Assembly: GCA_025964795.1 (NCBI GenBank)
Contig: JAOPYC010000123.1
Coordinates: 1-64,000, forward strand
From: Marmoricola sp.
Lineage (GTDB): Bacteria; Actinomycetota; Actinomycetes; Propionibacteriales; Nocardioidaceae
Direction of reading: 5' to 3'
DNA: 64,000 nt
Shown here piece by piece: positions 44,601-54,727 of the stretch (position 1 is its first letter; each line of letters starts with the position of its first letter). The position numbers were made by a program, and so were the translations under genes. The notes under the pieces are model-generated. The model was not told the DNA's origin and ran no database searches. It was given only the letters and a program-made list of their open reading frames with translations.

Positions 44601-45626
44601 ATGTCTGAGAGCCACATCCCCGACTCCCTGTCCGTCGCTCCGTCCTTCCCCGACCGCAACCTGGCTCTCGAGCTGGTCAGGGTCACGGAGGCCGCCGCGA
44701 TGGCTGCGGGCCGCTGGGTGGGCAAGGGCGACAAGAACGGCGCCGACGGGGTCGCGGTGAACGCGATGCGCACGCTGATCTCCACCGTGGGCATGCGTGG
44801 CACGGTCGTCATCGGTGAGGGCGAGAAGGACTAGGCGCCGATGCTGTTCAACGGCGAGGCGGTCGGCGACGGCGAGGGCCCCCACTGCGACGTCGCGGTC
44901 GACCCCATCGACGGCACCACCCTGGCGGCCAAGGGGATGGCCAACGCGATCGCGGTCCTGGCGGTCTCGCCGCGCGGCTCGATGTACGACCCCTCGGCCG
45001 TGTTCTACATGGAGAAGCTGGTCACCGGCCCCGAGGCCGCCGACGTGGTCGACATCCGCTACCCGGTGTCTGAGAACATCCACCAGATCTCCAAGGCCAA
45101 GGGCAACAAGCCCAGCGACGTGACGGTCGTCGTGCTCGACCGGCCGCGCCACCAGACGATGGTCGACGAGATCCGCGCCACCGGCGCCCGCATCAAGTTC
45201 ATCACCGACGGCGACGTGGCCGGCGCGATCATGGCGGCCCGCGAGGGCACCGGCGTCGACCTGCTCCTCGGCATCGGTGGCACCCCGGAGGGGATCATCT
45301 CCGCCTGCGCGATGAAGTGCCTCGACGGCGTCATCCAGGGCCGGCTGTGGCCCACGGACGACGAGGAGAAGCAGCGCGCCATCGACGCGGGCCACGACCT
45401 CGAGCGAGTTCTCTACACCGACGACCTGGTCTCCGGCGACGACTGCTTCTTCGTGGCCACCGGCATCACCGACGGCGAGCTGATGCAGGGCGTCCGCTAC
45501 AAGGCGGGCGGCGCCTCCACCCACTCGCTCGTGATGCGCTCGCGCAGCGGCACCATCCGCTCGATCCACTCCGAGCACAAGCTGAGCAAGCTGCGCGCCT
45601 ACGCCGACGTCGACTACGACCGCTGA
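44601..45626 (+). pseudogene. glpX: Class II fructose-1,6-bisphosphatase interrupted by an in-frame amber codon
   Basis: The frame from ATG 44601 gives a normal GlpX N-terminus ([28 protein letters not shown]) and stops at TAG 44832-44834. The same frame continues without shift as [16 protein letters not shown], metal-binding [27 protein letters not shown] and on to 45626. Family members read GEKDEAPM here, so GAG has become TAG by one base change. Without suppression only 77 residues or a restart at ATG 44841 lacking the N-terminal metal ligands would be made. GlpX hydrolyses fructose-1,6-bisphosphate in gluconeogenesis and is often the only such enzyme in actinobacteria. True mutation or sequencing error cannot be decided here. 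Confidence 0.9.
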
Positions 45627-45633
45627 GCACGCC

Positions 45634-46548
45634 GTGATCCTGGTGGCGGGCGAGGCGCTGGTCGACGTCGTCGTCGACAGCGACGGGGACAGCAGCGAGA
45701 CACCCGGCGGCTCGCCGCTCAACGTGGCCGTAGGTCTCGCCCGGCTGGAGGTCCCGGCCACCCTGATCAGCCAGGTCGGCCACGACGAGCGTGGCGGGGT
45801 GGTGGTGCAGCACGTCACCGGGAGCGGCGCGGAGATCGTCGCCGTGCCCACATCGAGCGGGCGTACGTCGGTCGCCACCGCCCACCTGAACCAGAGCGGC
45901 GCAGCCAGCTATGACTTCGACCTCGAGTGGAGCCTGCCGCGCCAGGAGCTGCCGCCGTGTCACGCCCTGCACGTCGGCTCGCTCGGCACGCTGCTGGAGC
46001 CGGGGCGGGACAGCGTGCTCGACCTGGTCGAGCAGGCGTGCGCCCGCGACACGTTCGTGAGCTTCGACGCCAACCTGCGCGAGACCTTCGTCGACGACCG
46101 CGACGTGGCCCGGCGCCAGGTCGTGGACCTGGCCGCGCGCTGCACCCTGGTCAAGCTCAGCGACGAGGACGCCGACCTGCTCGACCCGGGATCAGACCCC
46201 GACGACTTCGCCCGCGCCCTGCTCCGGGGTGAGCGCACGCGGCTGGTGCTGCTGACCCGCGGCTCCGACGGGGCGACGGCGTTCACCCCGGAGGGCGAGT
46301 TCGGCGCGCGGCCGCGTCAGACCGAGGTCGTGGACACGGTCGGGGCCGGCGACGCCTTCATGGCGGCCACCCTGGCGCAGCTGTGGGACCTCGACGCCTT
46401 CCGCCGGCCGGGTCCGGGCCTTCCCGCGGAAGGCGCGGACGTCGAGCGGCTGCTGCGTGGTGCGATCGAGGTCGCTGCGATCACGTGTGAGCGACGCGGA
46501 GCGAACCCACCTCGGCGGCAGGAGCTGCCTCCCGGGTGGCCCGCCTGA
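45634..46548 (+). CDS. PfkB-family carbohydrate kinase
   Basis: 304 residues from a GTG at 45634, 7 bp after glpX. Ribokinase fold with PGGSPLNVAVGLARL near the start, FDANLRETFVDD, and the catalytic loop DTVGAGDAFMAA with Asp as base. It phosphorylates a sugar or nucleoside; the pattern is closest to fructokinases. Close spacing to glpX suggests one transcript for sugar phosphate metabolism. Its last 68 bp overlap the convergent hydrolase gene. Confidence 0.88.
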   Translation: MILVAGEALVDVVVDSDGDSSETPGGSPLNVAVGLARLEVPATLISQVGHDERGGVVVQHVTGSGAEIVAVPTSSGRTSVATAHLNQSGAASYDFDLEWSLPRQELPPCHALHVGSLGTLLEPGRDSVLDLVEQACARDTFVSFDANLRETFVDDRDVARRQVVDLAARCTLVKLSDEDADLLDPGSDPDDFARALLRGERTRLVLLTRGSDGATAFTPEGEFGARPRQTEVVDTVGAGDAFMAATLAQLWDLDAFRRPGPGLPAEGADVERLLRGAIEVAAITCERRGANPPRRQELPPGWPA

Positions 46549-47344
46549 CCTGCTGGTCACGCAGCGCGGTCAGCACGTGGTCCATCACGATCGGGTCCAC
46601 GGCCATCCCGCAGTGACTGGTGCGTACCTCGACCTGCAGGGCCGCGGGATCCAGACACGCACGCCAGTCCACGATGCCGTCCCGCTTGCTGTAGATCGCG
46701 GTGAACGCCACCTCGGGGTGCAGCGGGACGTGGCTCTCCTCGAAGGACAGCCGCGCGCACTCGCCGCCGAAGCAGTCGGCGCTCATCATCCCGCCGAAGC
46801 CGGCGCGGGTGAGCTTGGCGAGCATCTGGGCGTCCCAGGCCAGCACCTTGTGGATCGCGCCCGGGGCGAGCACGGGGCTTCCCAGGCTGACGATGCCCTC
46901 GATCAGGTCGGGTCGGCGGGCGGCCAGGCCACGGGCGAGCATGCCCCCGAGGCTGTGCCCCACGATCGTCACCTTGCGGTTCCGCTTGGTCGCGATGGCC
47001 TCGACGCGTCCCTCGAGGCGGTCGGCGGCCTCCCGGGTGCAACCCACGTTGAGCATGATCTGCGAGCGGTAGGTGCGGAAGCCCTGGTTGCGCAGGAAGA
47101 CCGACATCCCCCTCAGGGTGCCGTCGAAGGCCATGAAGCCCGGGACCAGCAGGACCGGGTCGTGGGCGGGGACGCGGTGGCTACCGGCGTACGGCAGCCT
47201 GGCGCGCGCGTGCCGGTCCGAGCGCGCACGGCGGAACAGGCGGGCCCCCTCGGTGAGGGTGCTCGTCTCACGGGCCAGGGCACGAAGGCCGCTGGGACCG
47301 TCGAATCCTGGGGGCGCCAGGAACGACCCGATCGGTGAGTTCAC
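46481..47344 (-). CDS. Alpha/beta hydrolase, lipase/PGAP1-like
   Basis: 287 residues. Oxyanion region DPVLLVPGFMAFDG, nucleophile elbow VGHSLGGMLARG (Ser about 150), acidic residue region IYSKRDGIVDW and His in TSHCGMAVDP. This is the pattern of triacylglycerol lipase or PGAP1-like esterases. No signal peptide. The start is a GTG at 47344 with only a poor ribosome site, so it may lie downstream. It overlaps the kinase gene by 68 bp and is divergent from another hydrolase gene. Confidence 0.83.
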   Translation of the reverse strand: MNSPIGSFLAPPGFDGPSGLRALARETSTLTEGARLFRRARSDRHARARLPYAGSHRVPAHDPVLLVPGFMAFDGTLRGMSVFLRNQGFRTYRSQIMLNVGCTREAADRLEGRVEAIATKRNRKVTIVGHSLGGMLARGLAARRPDLIEGIVSLGSPVLAPGAIHKVLAWDAQMLAKLTRAGFGGMMSADCFGGECARLSFEESHVPLHPEVAFTAIYSKRDGIVDWRACLDPAALQVEVRTSHCGMAVDPIVMDHVLTALRDQQVRRATREAAPAAEVGSLRVAHT

Positions 47345-47412
47345 CCTTGGACGGTAGCGTTGTCATCCAGACTTCAGCCGTATTTCCTGCAAGTTTCCAC
47401 ATTTCGACTATT

Positions 47413-47418
47413 TAGGGT
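47413..47418 (+). promoter_or_regulatory. -10 box, leaderless start of the hydrolase at 47424
   Basis: TAGGGT in an AT-rich stretch, 5 nt before the ATG; no ribosome site. Confidence 0.55.
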
Positions 47419-47423
47419 CATAC

Positions 47424-48350
47424 ATGTCGATCGCCGTCTCGAAAGAGCTGTTCGCGCCCGTGGCACCCGGGGTGGAGCTGTGCTACCAGACCTTCGGGGC
47501 TCCCGAGGGCGATCCGCTGGTCCTGGTGATGGGCCTGGGCGGGCCGATGACCTGGTGGGACGCGGACTTCTGCACGATGCTCGCCGAGGCGGGCTTCTTC
47601 GTGGTGCGCTACGACAACCGCGACACGGGCCGCTCGACCAGGGTGAAGGGGCGGGTCTCCCGCAGCGCTCTGGTGAAGTCGTTCTTGGGCCGCGGCGGCC
47701 GGGTCCCCTACACGCTCGACGACATGGCGGCGGACGCGTTCGGCCTGATGGACCACCTCGGCTGGGACAGCGCGCACATCGCCGGGGTCTCCATGGGCGG
47801 CATGATCGTGCAGACCATGGCGATCAACCAGCCGACCCGGATCCGCTCGGTGACCTCGATCATGTCGACGCTGGGCAAGCGCACGGTCGGCTGGCAGCAT
47901 CCGTCGCTGCTGCCGATGCTGCTGGCCAACCGCGGCGCCGGCCGCGAGGCGTACGTCGCCAGCTCGGCCAAGATGTGGAAGGTGATCGGCTCGCCGGGCT
48001 TCCCGCAGACCGACGAGCAGGTGCGCGCCCGGGCCGAGGAGACCTTCGACCGCGGCGCCTCCGCCAGCGGTGTGATGCGGCAGATGCTCGCGATCCTCAA
48101 TCAGCCCAACCGGTCGCACGCCCTGTCCGGGCTGCGCATGCCCGCCGCGGTGGTGCACGGCTCCGCCGACAAGATGGTTCACGTCTCCGGCGGGCGGGCC
48201 ACGGCACGGGCCATCCCGGGCGCCGAGCTGCTGGTCATCGACGGGATGGGCCACGACATGCCGGTCGAGCTCTTCGAGACCTTCGTTGACATCATCCGGC
48301 GTACGGCGGACCGGTCGAGCCAGGCCTCCGAGCCGGGTCGGTCGGCCTGA
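47424..48350 (+). CDS. Alpha/beta hydrolase
   Basis: 308 residues. VLVMGLGGPMTWWDADFC (oxyanion loop), VVRYDNRDTGRST, nucleophile elbow AGVSMGGMIVQTM (Ser about 120), VHGSADKMVHVSGG and GMGHDMP supply the acid and His. This is a family of cytoplasmic esterases or epoxide-hydrolase-like enzymes with unknown substrates; the hydrolase at 53169-54029 is a paralogue with the same RYD-RDTGxST and GMGH motifs. Message appears leaderless. Its stop codon lies in the loop of a terminator hairpin. Confidence 0.87.
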   Translation: MSIAVSKELFAPVAPGVELCYQTFGAPEGDPLVLVMGLGGPMTWWDADFCTMLAEAGFFVVRYDNRDTGRSTRVKGRVSRSALVKSFLGRGGRVPYTLDDMAADAFGLMDHLGWDSAHIAGVSMGGMIVQTMAINQPTRIRSVTSIMSTLGKRTVGWQHPSLLPMLLANRGAGREAYVASSAKMWKVIGSPGFPQTDEQVRARAEETFDRGASASGVMRQMLAILNQPNRSHALSGLRMPAAVVHGSADKMVHVSGGRATARAIPGAELLVIDGMGHDMPVELFETFVDIIRRTADRSSQASEPGRSA

Positions 48351-48363
48351 ACCGACCGACCCG
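48334..48363 (+). terminator. Terminator hairpin enclosing the hydrolase stop codon
   Basis: Perfect 12-bp arms CGGGTCGGTCGG (48334-48345) and CCGACCGACCCG (48352-48363) with a 6-nt loop that contains the TGA (48348-48350). It sits between convergent genes and could serve both; no T-run. Confidence 0.8.
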
Positions 48364-48380
48364 ACCGCAGAGGCAGAACC

Positions 48381-49463
<1,083 letters not shown>

Positions 49464-49520
49464 GAAACATTCATCTCCTCACCGGCAGGAACGTGCCGGA
49501 CGATCCGTTGTAAGGGTGGT

Positions 49521-49536
49521 TGTGACTCGGATCACA
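49521..49536. promoter_or_regulatory. CRP/GlxR-type binding site upstream of ugpC
   Basis: TGTGACTCGGATCACA matches TGTGA-N6-TCACA exactly. It lies 58 bp upstream of the ATPase start. A small hairpin (CCGGCA/TGCCGG, 49482-49499) follows in the leader. Confidence 0.75.
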
Positions 49537-49625
49537 CTACGGGTCGGAGGAGATGCGGGACAGGGCTCGAGCGCCCGGCGGCCGACTCGGTCAGCAACCG
49601 GGCACGCTCGTGCCCGTCACCGGCC

Positions 49626-49838
49626 TCAGTCGTGGGTGGCGGCCTGGTCCGAGGAGTCGTCGGTGTACTCCGACTCCTCGCCTCCGGTGCGCGCGTTCGG
49701 CCCCGCCTTGCCCTCCTGGGTCTCGCCGCTCTCGGCGTCGGGGGCCCCCGCCACGGCCTGGTCGGGCTGGATCGGCTCGTCCGCACCCTCCAGGCTCGAC
49801 GCCTCGGAGACCTGGCCCTCGTGGTCGCTGTCGCTCAT
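49626..49838 (-). CDS. Small acidic hypothetical protein
   Basis: 70 residues from the ATG at 49838, preceded by AAGGAC. Rich in Asp, Glu, Ser and Gly (EGADEPIQPDQAVAGAPDAE), no hydrophobic segment, probably disordered. The codon bias is ordinary for this genome. No family recognised and no conserved motif; a chance frame is possible. It lies between the CRP/GlxR site and the dispersed repeat, with its own short gap on each side. Confidence 0.5.
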   Translation of the reverse strand: MSDSDHEGQVSEASSLEGADEPIQPDQAVAGAPDAESGETQEGKAGPNARTGGEESEYTDDSSDQAATHD

Positions 49839-49939
49839 GGCACGTCCTTCCTGGGTCGGCACCCCGGGCGGGTGCGCAGGGCCCAGTACCCCTCCCCGCG
49901 GACGTCATCCGTCGCTCGGGCACCCTGGCCACTTACGGT

Positions 49940-49974
49940 GGTTGAGGACGAGCGTCAGCGAGTGTCTCGAAACC
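49940..49974 (+). repeat. 35-bp dispersed repeat, copy 2
   Basis: Begins GGTTGAGGACGAGCGTCAGC and ends GTCTCGAAACC, same length and ends as the copy at 32173-32207. Flanked by CCTGG upstream and CCAGG downstream, which extends the pairing. Confidence 0.75.
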
Positions 49975-50063
49975 AGGGCCACGCGACGGTCGGGGGACCA
50001 CCCTCTGCGGGGCGTGCGCCGGCACGCCCTACCCATGACGCACCAGGGAGGCGAGGCAACCGG

Positions 50064-50735
50064 ATGACGGAGTACGTCGAGGTCGCGCGGGCCGAGTCCG
50101 AGCGCGGGGAGGTGGTGCTGCGCCGTCGGGTCGAGGAGCGCGCCGCCGACACGTTGGAGCTGCGCGTCAACGGGGTGTTCGTGATGGACACGCGGGAGAC
50201 CACGTCGGAGATCGAGCTGGCCGGAGCGGCGCTCGAGCTGGTCGAGGACCCGCGCGACGTGGTGGTCGGCGGGCTCGGGCTCGGGTACACCACGCAACGC
50301 GTCCTGGCCGACCACCGTGTCGAGCAGGTGAAGGTCGTCGAGATCGAGGAGGCGCTGGTCGGGTGGATGCGCGACGGCACCGTCCCGCACGGCCCGGCGG
50401 TGCTGGCCGACCGTCGCGTGCACGTCGTCAACGCAGACATCATGGTGGCGGTCGCCGAGGCCACCTCGACGTACGACCTCGTGCTGCTCGACGTCGACAA
50501 CGGCCCCGGCTTCCTGGTGTACGACGCCAACGCCGGCATCTACGAACGGGCCTTCCTCACCAGTGTGCGGAGAATCCTCAACCCTGGTGGGGCTCTCGTG
50601 ATCTGGTCAGCCAGTCCGGCCCCGGAGCTCACGGCCGTGATGGAGGAGGTGTTCGGCAACTGCACCGAGCAGAGCCATGACGTGCTGCTCCAGGAACGCC
50701 CCGAGCACTACCTCCTCTACCTCGCCCGTGCCTGA
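50064..50735 (+). CDS. Spermidine-synthase-like methyltransferase-fold protein
   Basis: 223 residues from the ATG at 50064, which follows GGGAGG and GAGG. Rossmann-like fold of the spermidine synthase family: VVVGGLGLGYTTQRVLAD (cofactor loop), VKVVEIEEALVGWM, VNADIMVAV, DLVLLDVDNGPGFLV. The N-terminal beta part is short and the polyamine-site Asp pattern is not clear, so it is probably not a true spermidine synthase; substrate unknown. Transcribed with the downstream hydroxyacid dehydrogenase gene in the same direction, 21 bp apart. Confidence 0.85.
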   Translation: MTEYVEVARAESERGEVVLRRRVEERAADTLELRVNGVFVMDTRETTSEIELAGAALELVEDPRDVVVGGLGLGYTTQRVLADHRVEQVKVVEIEEALVGWMRDGTVPHGPAVLADRRVHVVNADIMVAVAEATSTYDLVLLDVDNGPGFLVYDANAGIYERAFLTSVRRILNPGGALVIWSASPAPELTAVMEEVFGNCTEQSHDVLLQERPEHYLLYLARA

Positions 50736-50743
50736 CTCTTCGG

Positions 50744-50749
50744 TAGCGT
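50744..50749 (+). promoter_or_regulatory. -10 box, leaderless start of the hydroxyacid dehydrogenase gene
   Basis: TAGCGT lies 7 nt before the ATG at 50757; no ribosome site. Confidence 0.45.
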
Positions 50750-50756
50750 CGCGAAC

Positions 50757-51707
50757 ATGAGGATCGTGGTGCTCGACGACTACCAGCAGGTCGCCGCGTC
50801 GTACGCCGGGTGGGACCGGCTGGGCGCGGAGACGGACTTCGTCGCCGAGCACCTCACCGGAGACGCCCTGGTGGCGCGGCTGCAGGACGCCGAGGTGGTC
50901 GTGGCGATGCGCGAGCGGACCGCCGTCGACGCCGCCCTGCTGGAGCAGCTGCCCGCCCTGCGCCTGCTGGTCACCACCGGCATGGTGAACGCCTCGATCG
51001 ACGTCGCCGCGGCCGCGGCGCGCGGGGTCACGGTCTGCGGCACCGGAGGCGTACCGGGCGCGGCCGCCGAGCTGACCTGGGCCCTGCTGCTGGCCGTGCT
51101 CCGTCGCGTCCCCCACTCCGACCGGGAGCTCACGGCGGGTCGGTGGCAGGAGGACGTCCTGCCCGGGGCCGACCTGGGCGGCGCGACCCTGGGGCTGGTC
51201 GGCCTGGGCCGGCTCGGGCAGCGGGTCGCGCGCGTGGCGCTGGCCTTCGAGATGGACGTGATCGCGTGGTCGGAGAACCTCGACCCCGACCTGGCCCGCT
51301 CCCTGGGCGTCGAGCCGGTGGCGTCGAAGGACGTCCTCCTCGAACGGGCCGACGCGGTCTCGCTGCACCTCCGGCTGAGCGACCGCACGCGCGGCATCGT
51401 CGGCGCCCGTGAGCTCGGGCTGATGAAGCGCAGCGCCGTGCTGGTGAACACCTCGCGCGGCCCGCTGGTCGACGAGGCCGCGCTGGTCGCGGCCCTGCGG
51501 GACGGCACGATCGCCGGCGCGGGCCTGGACGTGTACGACGAGGAGCCGCTTCCGGTCGACCACCCGCTCCGGGGACTCGGGAACGCCGTGCTCACCCCGC
51601 ACACCGGCTACGTGACCACCGGCACCTACCGGGTCTTCTACGAGGACGCGGTCGAGGACATCGCCGCCTGGCAGGCCGGGACGCCCCTGCGGACGCTCGA
51701 CTCCTGA
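50757..51707 (+). CDS. D-2-hydroxyacid dehydrogenase family protein
   Basis: 316 residues. NAD(H)-dependent enzyme that interconverts 2-oxo acids and D-2-hydroxy acids. Substrate Arg is in VNTSRGPLVDE region with LVGLGRLGQRVARVAL as the NAD loop; the catalytic Glu and His lie in DVYDEEPLP and LTPHTGYVT. Length is near the family norm (about 315-330). The specific substrate (phosphoglycerate-like, glyoxylate or other) cannot be told. A TAGCGT box 7 nt before ATG suggests a leaderless message. Confidence 0.9.
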   Translation: MRIVVLDDYQQVAASYAGWDRLGAETDFVAEHLTGDALVARLQDAEVVVAMRERTAVDAALLEQLPALRLLVTTGMVNASIDVAAAAARGVTVCGTGGVPGAAAELTWALLLAVLRRVPHSDRELTAGRWQEDVLPGADLGGATLGLVGLGRLGQRVARVALAFEMDVIAWSENLDPDLARSLGVEPVASKDVLLERADAVSLHLRLSDRTRGIVGARELGLMKRSAVLVNTSRGPLVDEAALVAALRDGTIAGAGLDVYDEEPLPVDHPLRGLGNAVLTPHTGYVTTGTYRVFYEDAVEDIAAWQAGTPLRTLDS

Positions 51708-51751
51708 GTGCCGGTGGCCGGACCGGGAGGCGCCGCGCCACCGAGGCTCGG

Positions 51752-51757
51752 TAACGT
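51752..51757 (+). promoter_or_regulatory. -10 box, leaderless start of fumC
   Basis: TAACGT lies 7 nt before the ATG at 51765; no ribosome site. Confidence 0.5.
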
Positions 51758-51764
51758 CAGCCTC

Positions 51765-53153
51765 ATGACTTCCGAGACCCGCACCGAACACGACAGCATG
51801 GGCGACATCGAGGTGCCCAAGGACGCGCTGTGGCGAGCCCAGACCCAGCGGGCCGTCGAGAACTTCCCGATCAGCGGCACCACCCTCGAGCCCGCGCACA
51901 TCGTGGCCATCGCCCGGGTGAAGAAGTCGGCGGCGAAGATCAACGCCGAGCTCGGGATCATCGCCGACGAGCAGGCCGCCGCGATCGCCGCCGCGGCCGA
52001 CGAGATCATCGGTGGCGCCCACCACGCCGAGTTCCCGATCGACGTCTTCCAGACCGGTTCGGGCACCAGCTCCAACATGAACATGAACGAGGTGCTGGCC
52101 TCGTTGTCGGCCCGTGCCGGCACCGACGTGCACCCCAACGACCACGTCAACGCCAGCCAGTCGAGCAACGACACCTTCCCCACCTCGATCCACATCGCGG
52201 CCGCCGAGGCGACCAAGGCCGACCTGATCCCGGCCCTCGACGTGCTGGCCACGTCGCTGGAGGCCAAGGCCGTCGAGTTCAAGTCGGTCGTGAAGTCGGG
52301 TCGCACGCACCTGATGGACGCGACGCCGGTGATGCTGGGCCAGGAGTTCGGTGGGTACGCGGCCATCATCCGGATGGGCATCGAGCGCCTCGAGTCGACG
52401 CTCCCCCGCGTCGCCGAGCTCCCCCTCGGCGGCACCGCGGTCGGCACCGGGATCAACACCCCCGACGGCTTCGCCGAGCGGGTCATCGCCGACATCGCCG
52501 AGGAGACCGGGCTGCCGTTCACCGAGGCCCGCAACCACTTCGAGGCGCAGGGCAGCCAGGACGCGCTCGTCGAGCTCTCCGGCCAGCTGCGCACGATCGC
52601 GGTGGGCCTCACCAAGATCTGCAACGACCTGCGCTGGATGTCCTCCGGCCCGACCACCGGGCTGGCCGAGATCCACCTGCCCGACCTCCAGCCCGGGTCG
52701 AGCATCATGCCCGGCAAGGTGAACCCGGTGCTGCCCGAGGCGACGCTGATGGTGTGCGCCCAGGTGATCGGCAACGACGCGACCGTGGGGGTCGGCGGCG
52801 CGAGCGGCAGCTTCGAGCTGAACGTGATGATGCCGGTGATGGCACGCAACCTGCTCGAGTCCATCCGGCTGTTCGCGCACGTCGCGCCGCTGCTCGCCCA
52901 CCGGTGCATCGACGGCATCACGGCCGACGTCGACCGCTGCCTGACCTACGCCGAGTCCTCGCCGTCGGTGGTCACGCCGCTGAACAAGTACATCGGCTAC
53001 GAGGAGGCCTCCAAGGTCGCGAAGAGCGCCCTCAAGGAGGGCCGCACGATCCGGGAGCAGGTGCTCGAGATGGGGTACGTCGACCGCGGCGACCTCACCG
53101 AGGAGCAGATGGACGAGGCTCTCGACGTACGCACGATGACGCGCTCGGAGTGA
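51765..53153 (+). CDS. fumC: Class II fumarate hydratase
   Basis: 462 residues from the ATG at 51765. Converts fumarate to malate in the citric acid cycle, iron-independent. Signatures: [34 protein letters not shown] and the superfamily loop [11 protein letters not shown]. Length is normal. In mycobacteria fum lies next to glpX; here it is 6 kb away in the same block. A frame-open extension upstream to 51708 has no support. Confidence 0.96.
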   Translation: MTSETRTEHDSMGDIEVPKDALWRAQTQRAVENFPISGTTLEPAHIVAIARVKKSAAKINAELGIIADEQAAAIAAAADEIIGGAHHAEFPIDVFQTGSGTSSNMNMNEVLASLSARAGTDVHPNDHVNASQSSNDTFPTSIHIAAAEATKADLIPALDVLATSLEAKAVEFKSVVKSGRTHLMDATPVMLGQEFGGYAAIIRMGIERLESTLPRVAELPLGGTAVGTGINTPDGFAERVIADIAEETGLPFTEARNHFEAQGSQDALVELSGQLRTIAVGLTKICNDLRWMSSGPTTGLAEIHLPDLQPGSSIMPGKVNPVLPEATLMVCAQVIGNDATVGVGGASGSFELNVMMPVMARNLLESIRLFAHVAPLLAHRCIDGITADVDRCLTYAESSPSVVTPLNKYIGYEEASKVAKSALKEGRTIREQVLEMGYVDRGDLTEEQMDEALDVRTMTRSE

Positions 53154-53168
53154 CTCCTCCGCGTTGAG

Positions 53169-54029
53169 CTAGCGCGCCGTGTGCTCGACGAGCGCGGGGA
53201 CGACCGTGTCCCACAGCTGGCGCGGCGGCACCTCGTGGCCCATGCCCTCCAGCCGCAGCAGCGTCGCGCCGCGGATCTCGGCCGCCAGCGCCTCCCCATG
53301 CGGCAGCGGGAGCAGCGGGTCCTCGGTGCCGTGCAGGACCAGCGTCGGTACGTCGATCTCCCCCATCGTGTGCGGGTCCGGCTCACCGTCACCACCGATG
53401 ACCACCCAGTGGTTGCTCACGCTGGCGGCCATGTCGCGGGTGCGCCGTACGACGACCCGGCTCACGGCGCGCACCGCGTCCTCGTCCCACAGGGACCCGG
53501 CGAAGGGTCGGAGCGCGTCGACGTTGCCCTGCACGACGGCCTCCTCGTCGGACCAGTCGACGTCCGGCGTCGACTGGGAGAACGTGTCCGCGACCCGCGC
53601 CTCGGGCGGTGGCAGCGGGGCGGTCCCGACCCGTTCGAACGCGCAGGTGGTGGCCACCAGCGTCAGGCTGAGCACCCGCTCCGGGTGCGACACGGCCAGG
53701 CCCTGGGCCAGCCCGCCGCCCATCGAGAGCCCGACCAGGTGCGCGCGGCCGACGCCGAGTCCGTCGAGCACCCGCAGGACGTCGTCCGAGAGGTCGTCGA
53801 TCGTGTAGCCCGGCTCCCCCACCGGAGAGCTGGTGGACTGGCCCGTGTCCCGGTGGTCGTAGCGGACGACGTACCTGCCCGCCTCCGCGAGCCGTCGGCA
53901 GAGGTCCGACTCCCAGTAGTCCATCGAGGACGTCGCGCCGCCGATCAGCAGCAGCGCGGGGTCCTCGCGTCGGCCGAAGGTCTCCACGCAGAGCTGGGCC
54001 TCACCGGCAGGGATCATCGAGACGGTCAT
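53169..54029 (-). CDS. Alpha/beta hydrolase
   Basis: 286 residues. LLLIGGATSSMDYWESDLC (oxyanion loop), VVRYDHRDTGQST, nucleophile elbow VGLSMGGGLAQG, LHGTEDPLLPL and GMGHEVPP supply the triad. Related to the hydrolase at 47424 (same motif order), thus a second copy of this esterase/epoxide-hydrolase-like family. Convergent with fumC, 15 bp apart. Substrate unknown. Confidence 0.87.
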   Translation of the reverse strand: MTVSMIPAGEAQLCVETFGRREDPALLLIGGATSSMDYWESDLCRRLAEAGRYVVRYDHRDTGQSTSSPVGEPGYTIDDLSDDVLRVLDGLGVGRAHLVGLSMGGGLAQGLAVSHPERVLSLTLVATTCAFERVGTAPLPPPEARVADTFSQSTPDVDWSDEEAVVQGNVDALRPFAGSLWDEDAVRAVSRVVVRRTRDMAASVSNHWVVIGGDGEPDPHTMGEIDVPTLVLHGTEDPLLPLPHGEALAAEIRGATLLRLEGMGHEVPPRQLWDTVVPALVEHTAR

Positions 54030-54073
54030 GCCGGTGTCGACCTCAGCCAGGCGACGAACTCATCGGCGCCGGC

Positions 54074-54727
54074 TCAGTACCAGCCCGCGCCCTGCTTGAA
54101 CGACCAGGCGGAGCAGGCCGAGCCGTAGCGGCTCTTGATGTAGCCCAGGCCCCAGCGGATCTGGGTCTCGGCGTTGGACTCCCAGTTGGGGCCGGCCGAG
54201 GACATCTTCGAGCCCGGCAGCGCCTGCGGGATGCCGTAGGCGGAGGACGAGGGGTTGTCGGCGTGCACGTTCCAGCCGGACTCCTGCGACCAGATGTTGT
54301 CCAGGCAGCCGAACTGCGAGCTGGACATGCCGAACTCCGGCATCAGCGCCTTGGCCAGCGTCTTGGGGTCGGCCTTGCTGAGGTCCTCGGTCTTGGTGAC
54401 CGCACGTCCCGAGTCGTTGGACAGCGCCCGGGCCTTGGCCACGTCGGTGACCGGGCGACGGTCGTCGACGGAGCGGGAGGCGCGCTGCTCGCGCTCGGCC
54501 AGGTCAGACTGGCTCAGCTTCTTGACCGGGGTCGCGGCGGACAGCGACGCCGCTGCGGAGCCGTCGACGGGCGAGGTCTTGGCCAGCACCCCCGAGGAGA
54601 CGGCCAGGCCGGTGGCGGCGACAGCCACTCCGGAGAGGAGCGCGGCGCGACGCAGGTGGCGGCCGAGGCGGGAGTGCAGCGGTGTTGCGGGCGTGCTGCG
54701 GTGCTTGGCGACATGCTTCTCAGACAA
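54074..54727 (-). CDS. Secreted lytic transglycosylase-like (SLT / APF C-terminal) protein
   Basis: 217 residues from a TTG at 54727; ATGs at 54751 and 54760 are in frame but no ribosome site supports them, while TAGGGT lies 5 nt before the TTG. The N-terminus SEKHVAKHRSTP leads to a hydrophobic segment (LLSGVAVAATGLAVSSGVLA) acting as signal. After an Ala/Ser/Arg linker the C-terminal domain has CLDNIWSQESGWNVHA with probable catalytic Glu, YGIPQALPGSKM, and YGSACSAWSFKQGAGWY. This fold cuts peptidoglycan. The family is often regulated with cell-wall growth (Rpf-like). Confidence 0.87.
   Translation of the reverse strand: MSEKHVAKHRSTPATPLHSRLGRHLRRAALLSGVAVAATGLAVSSGVLAKTSPVDGSAAASLSAATPVKKLSQSDLAEREQRASRSVDDRRPVTDVAKARALSNDSGRAVTKTEDLSKADPKTLAKALMPEFGMSSSQFGCLDNIWSQESGWNVHADNPSSSAYGIPQALPGSKMSSAGPNWESNAETQIRWGLGYIKSRYGSACSAWSFKQGAGWY

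Noticed and set aside
44832-44834. Amber in glpX as a pyrrolysine codon
   Set aside because: No pyl genes in the window, and the family has plain Glu at this place; a point mutation or error is far simpler.
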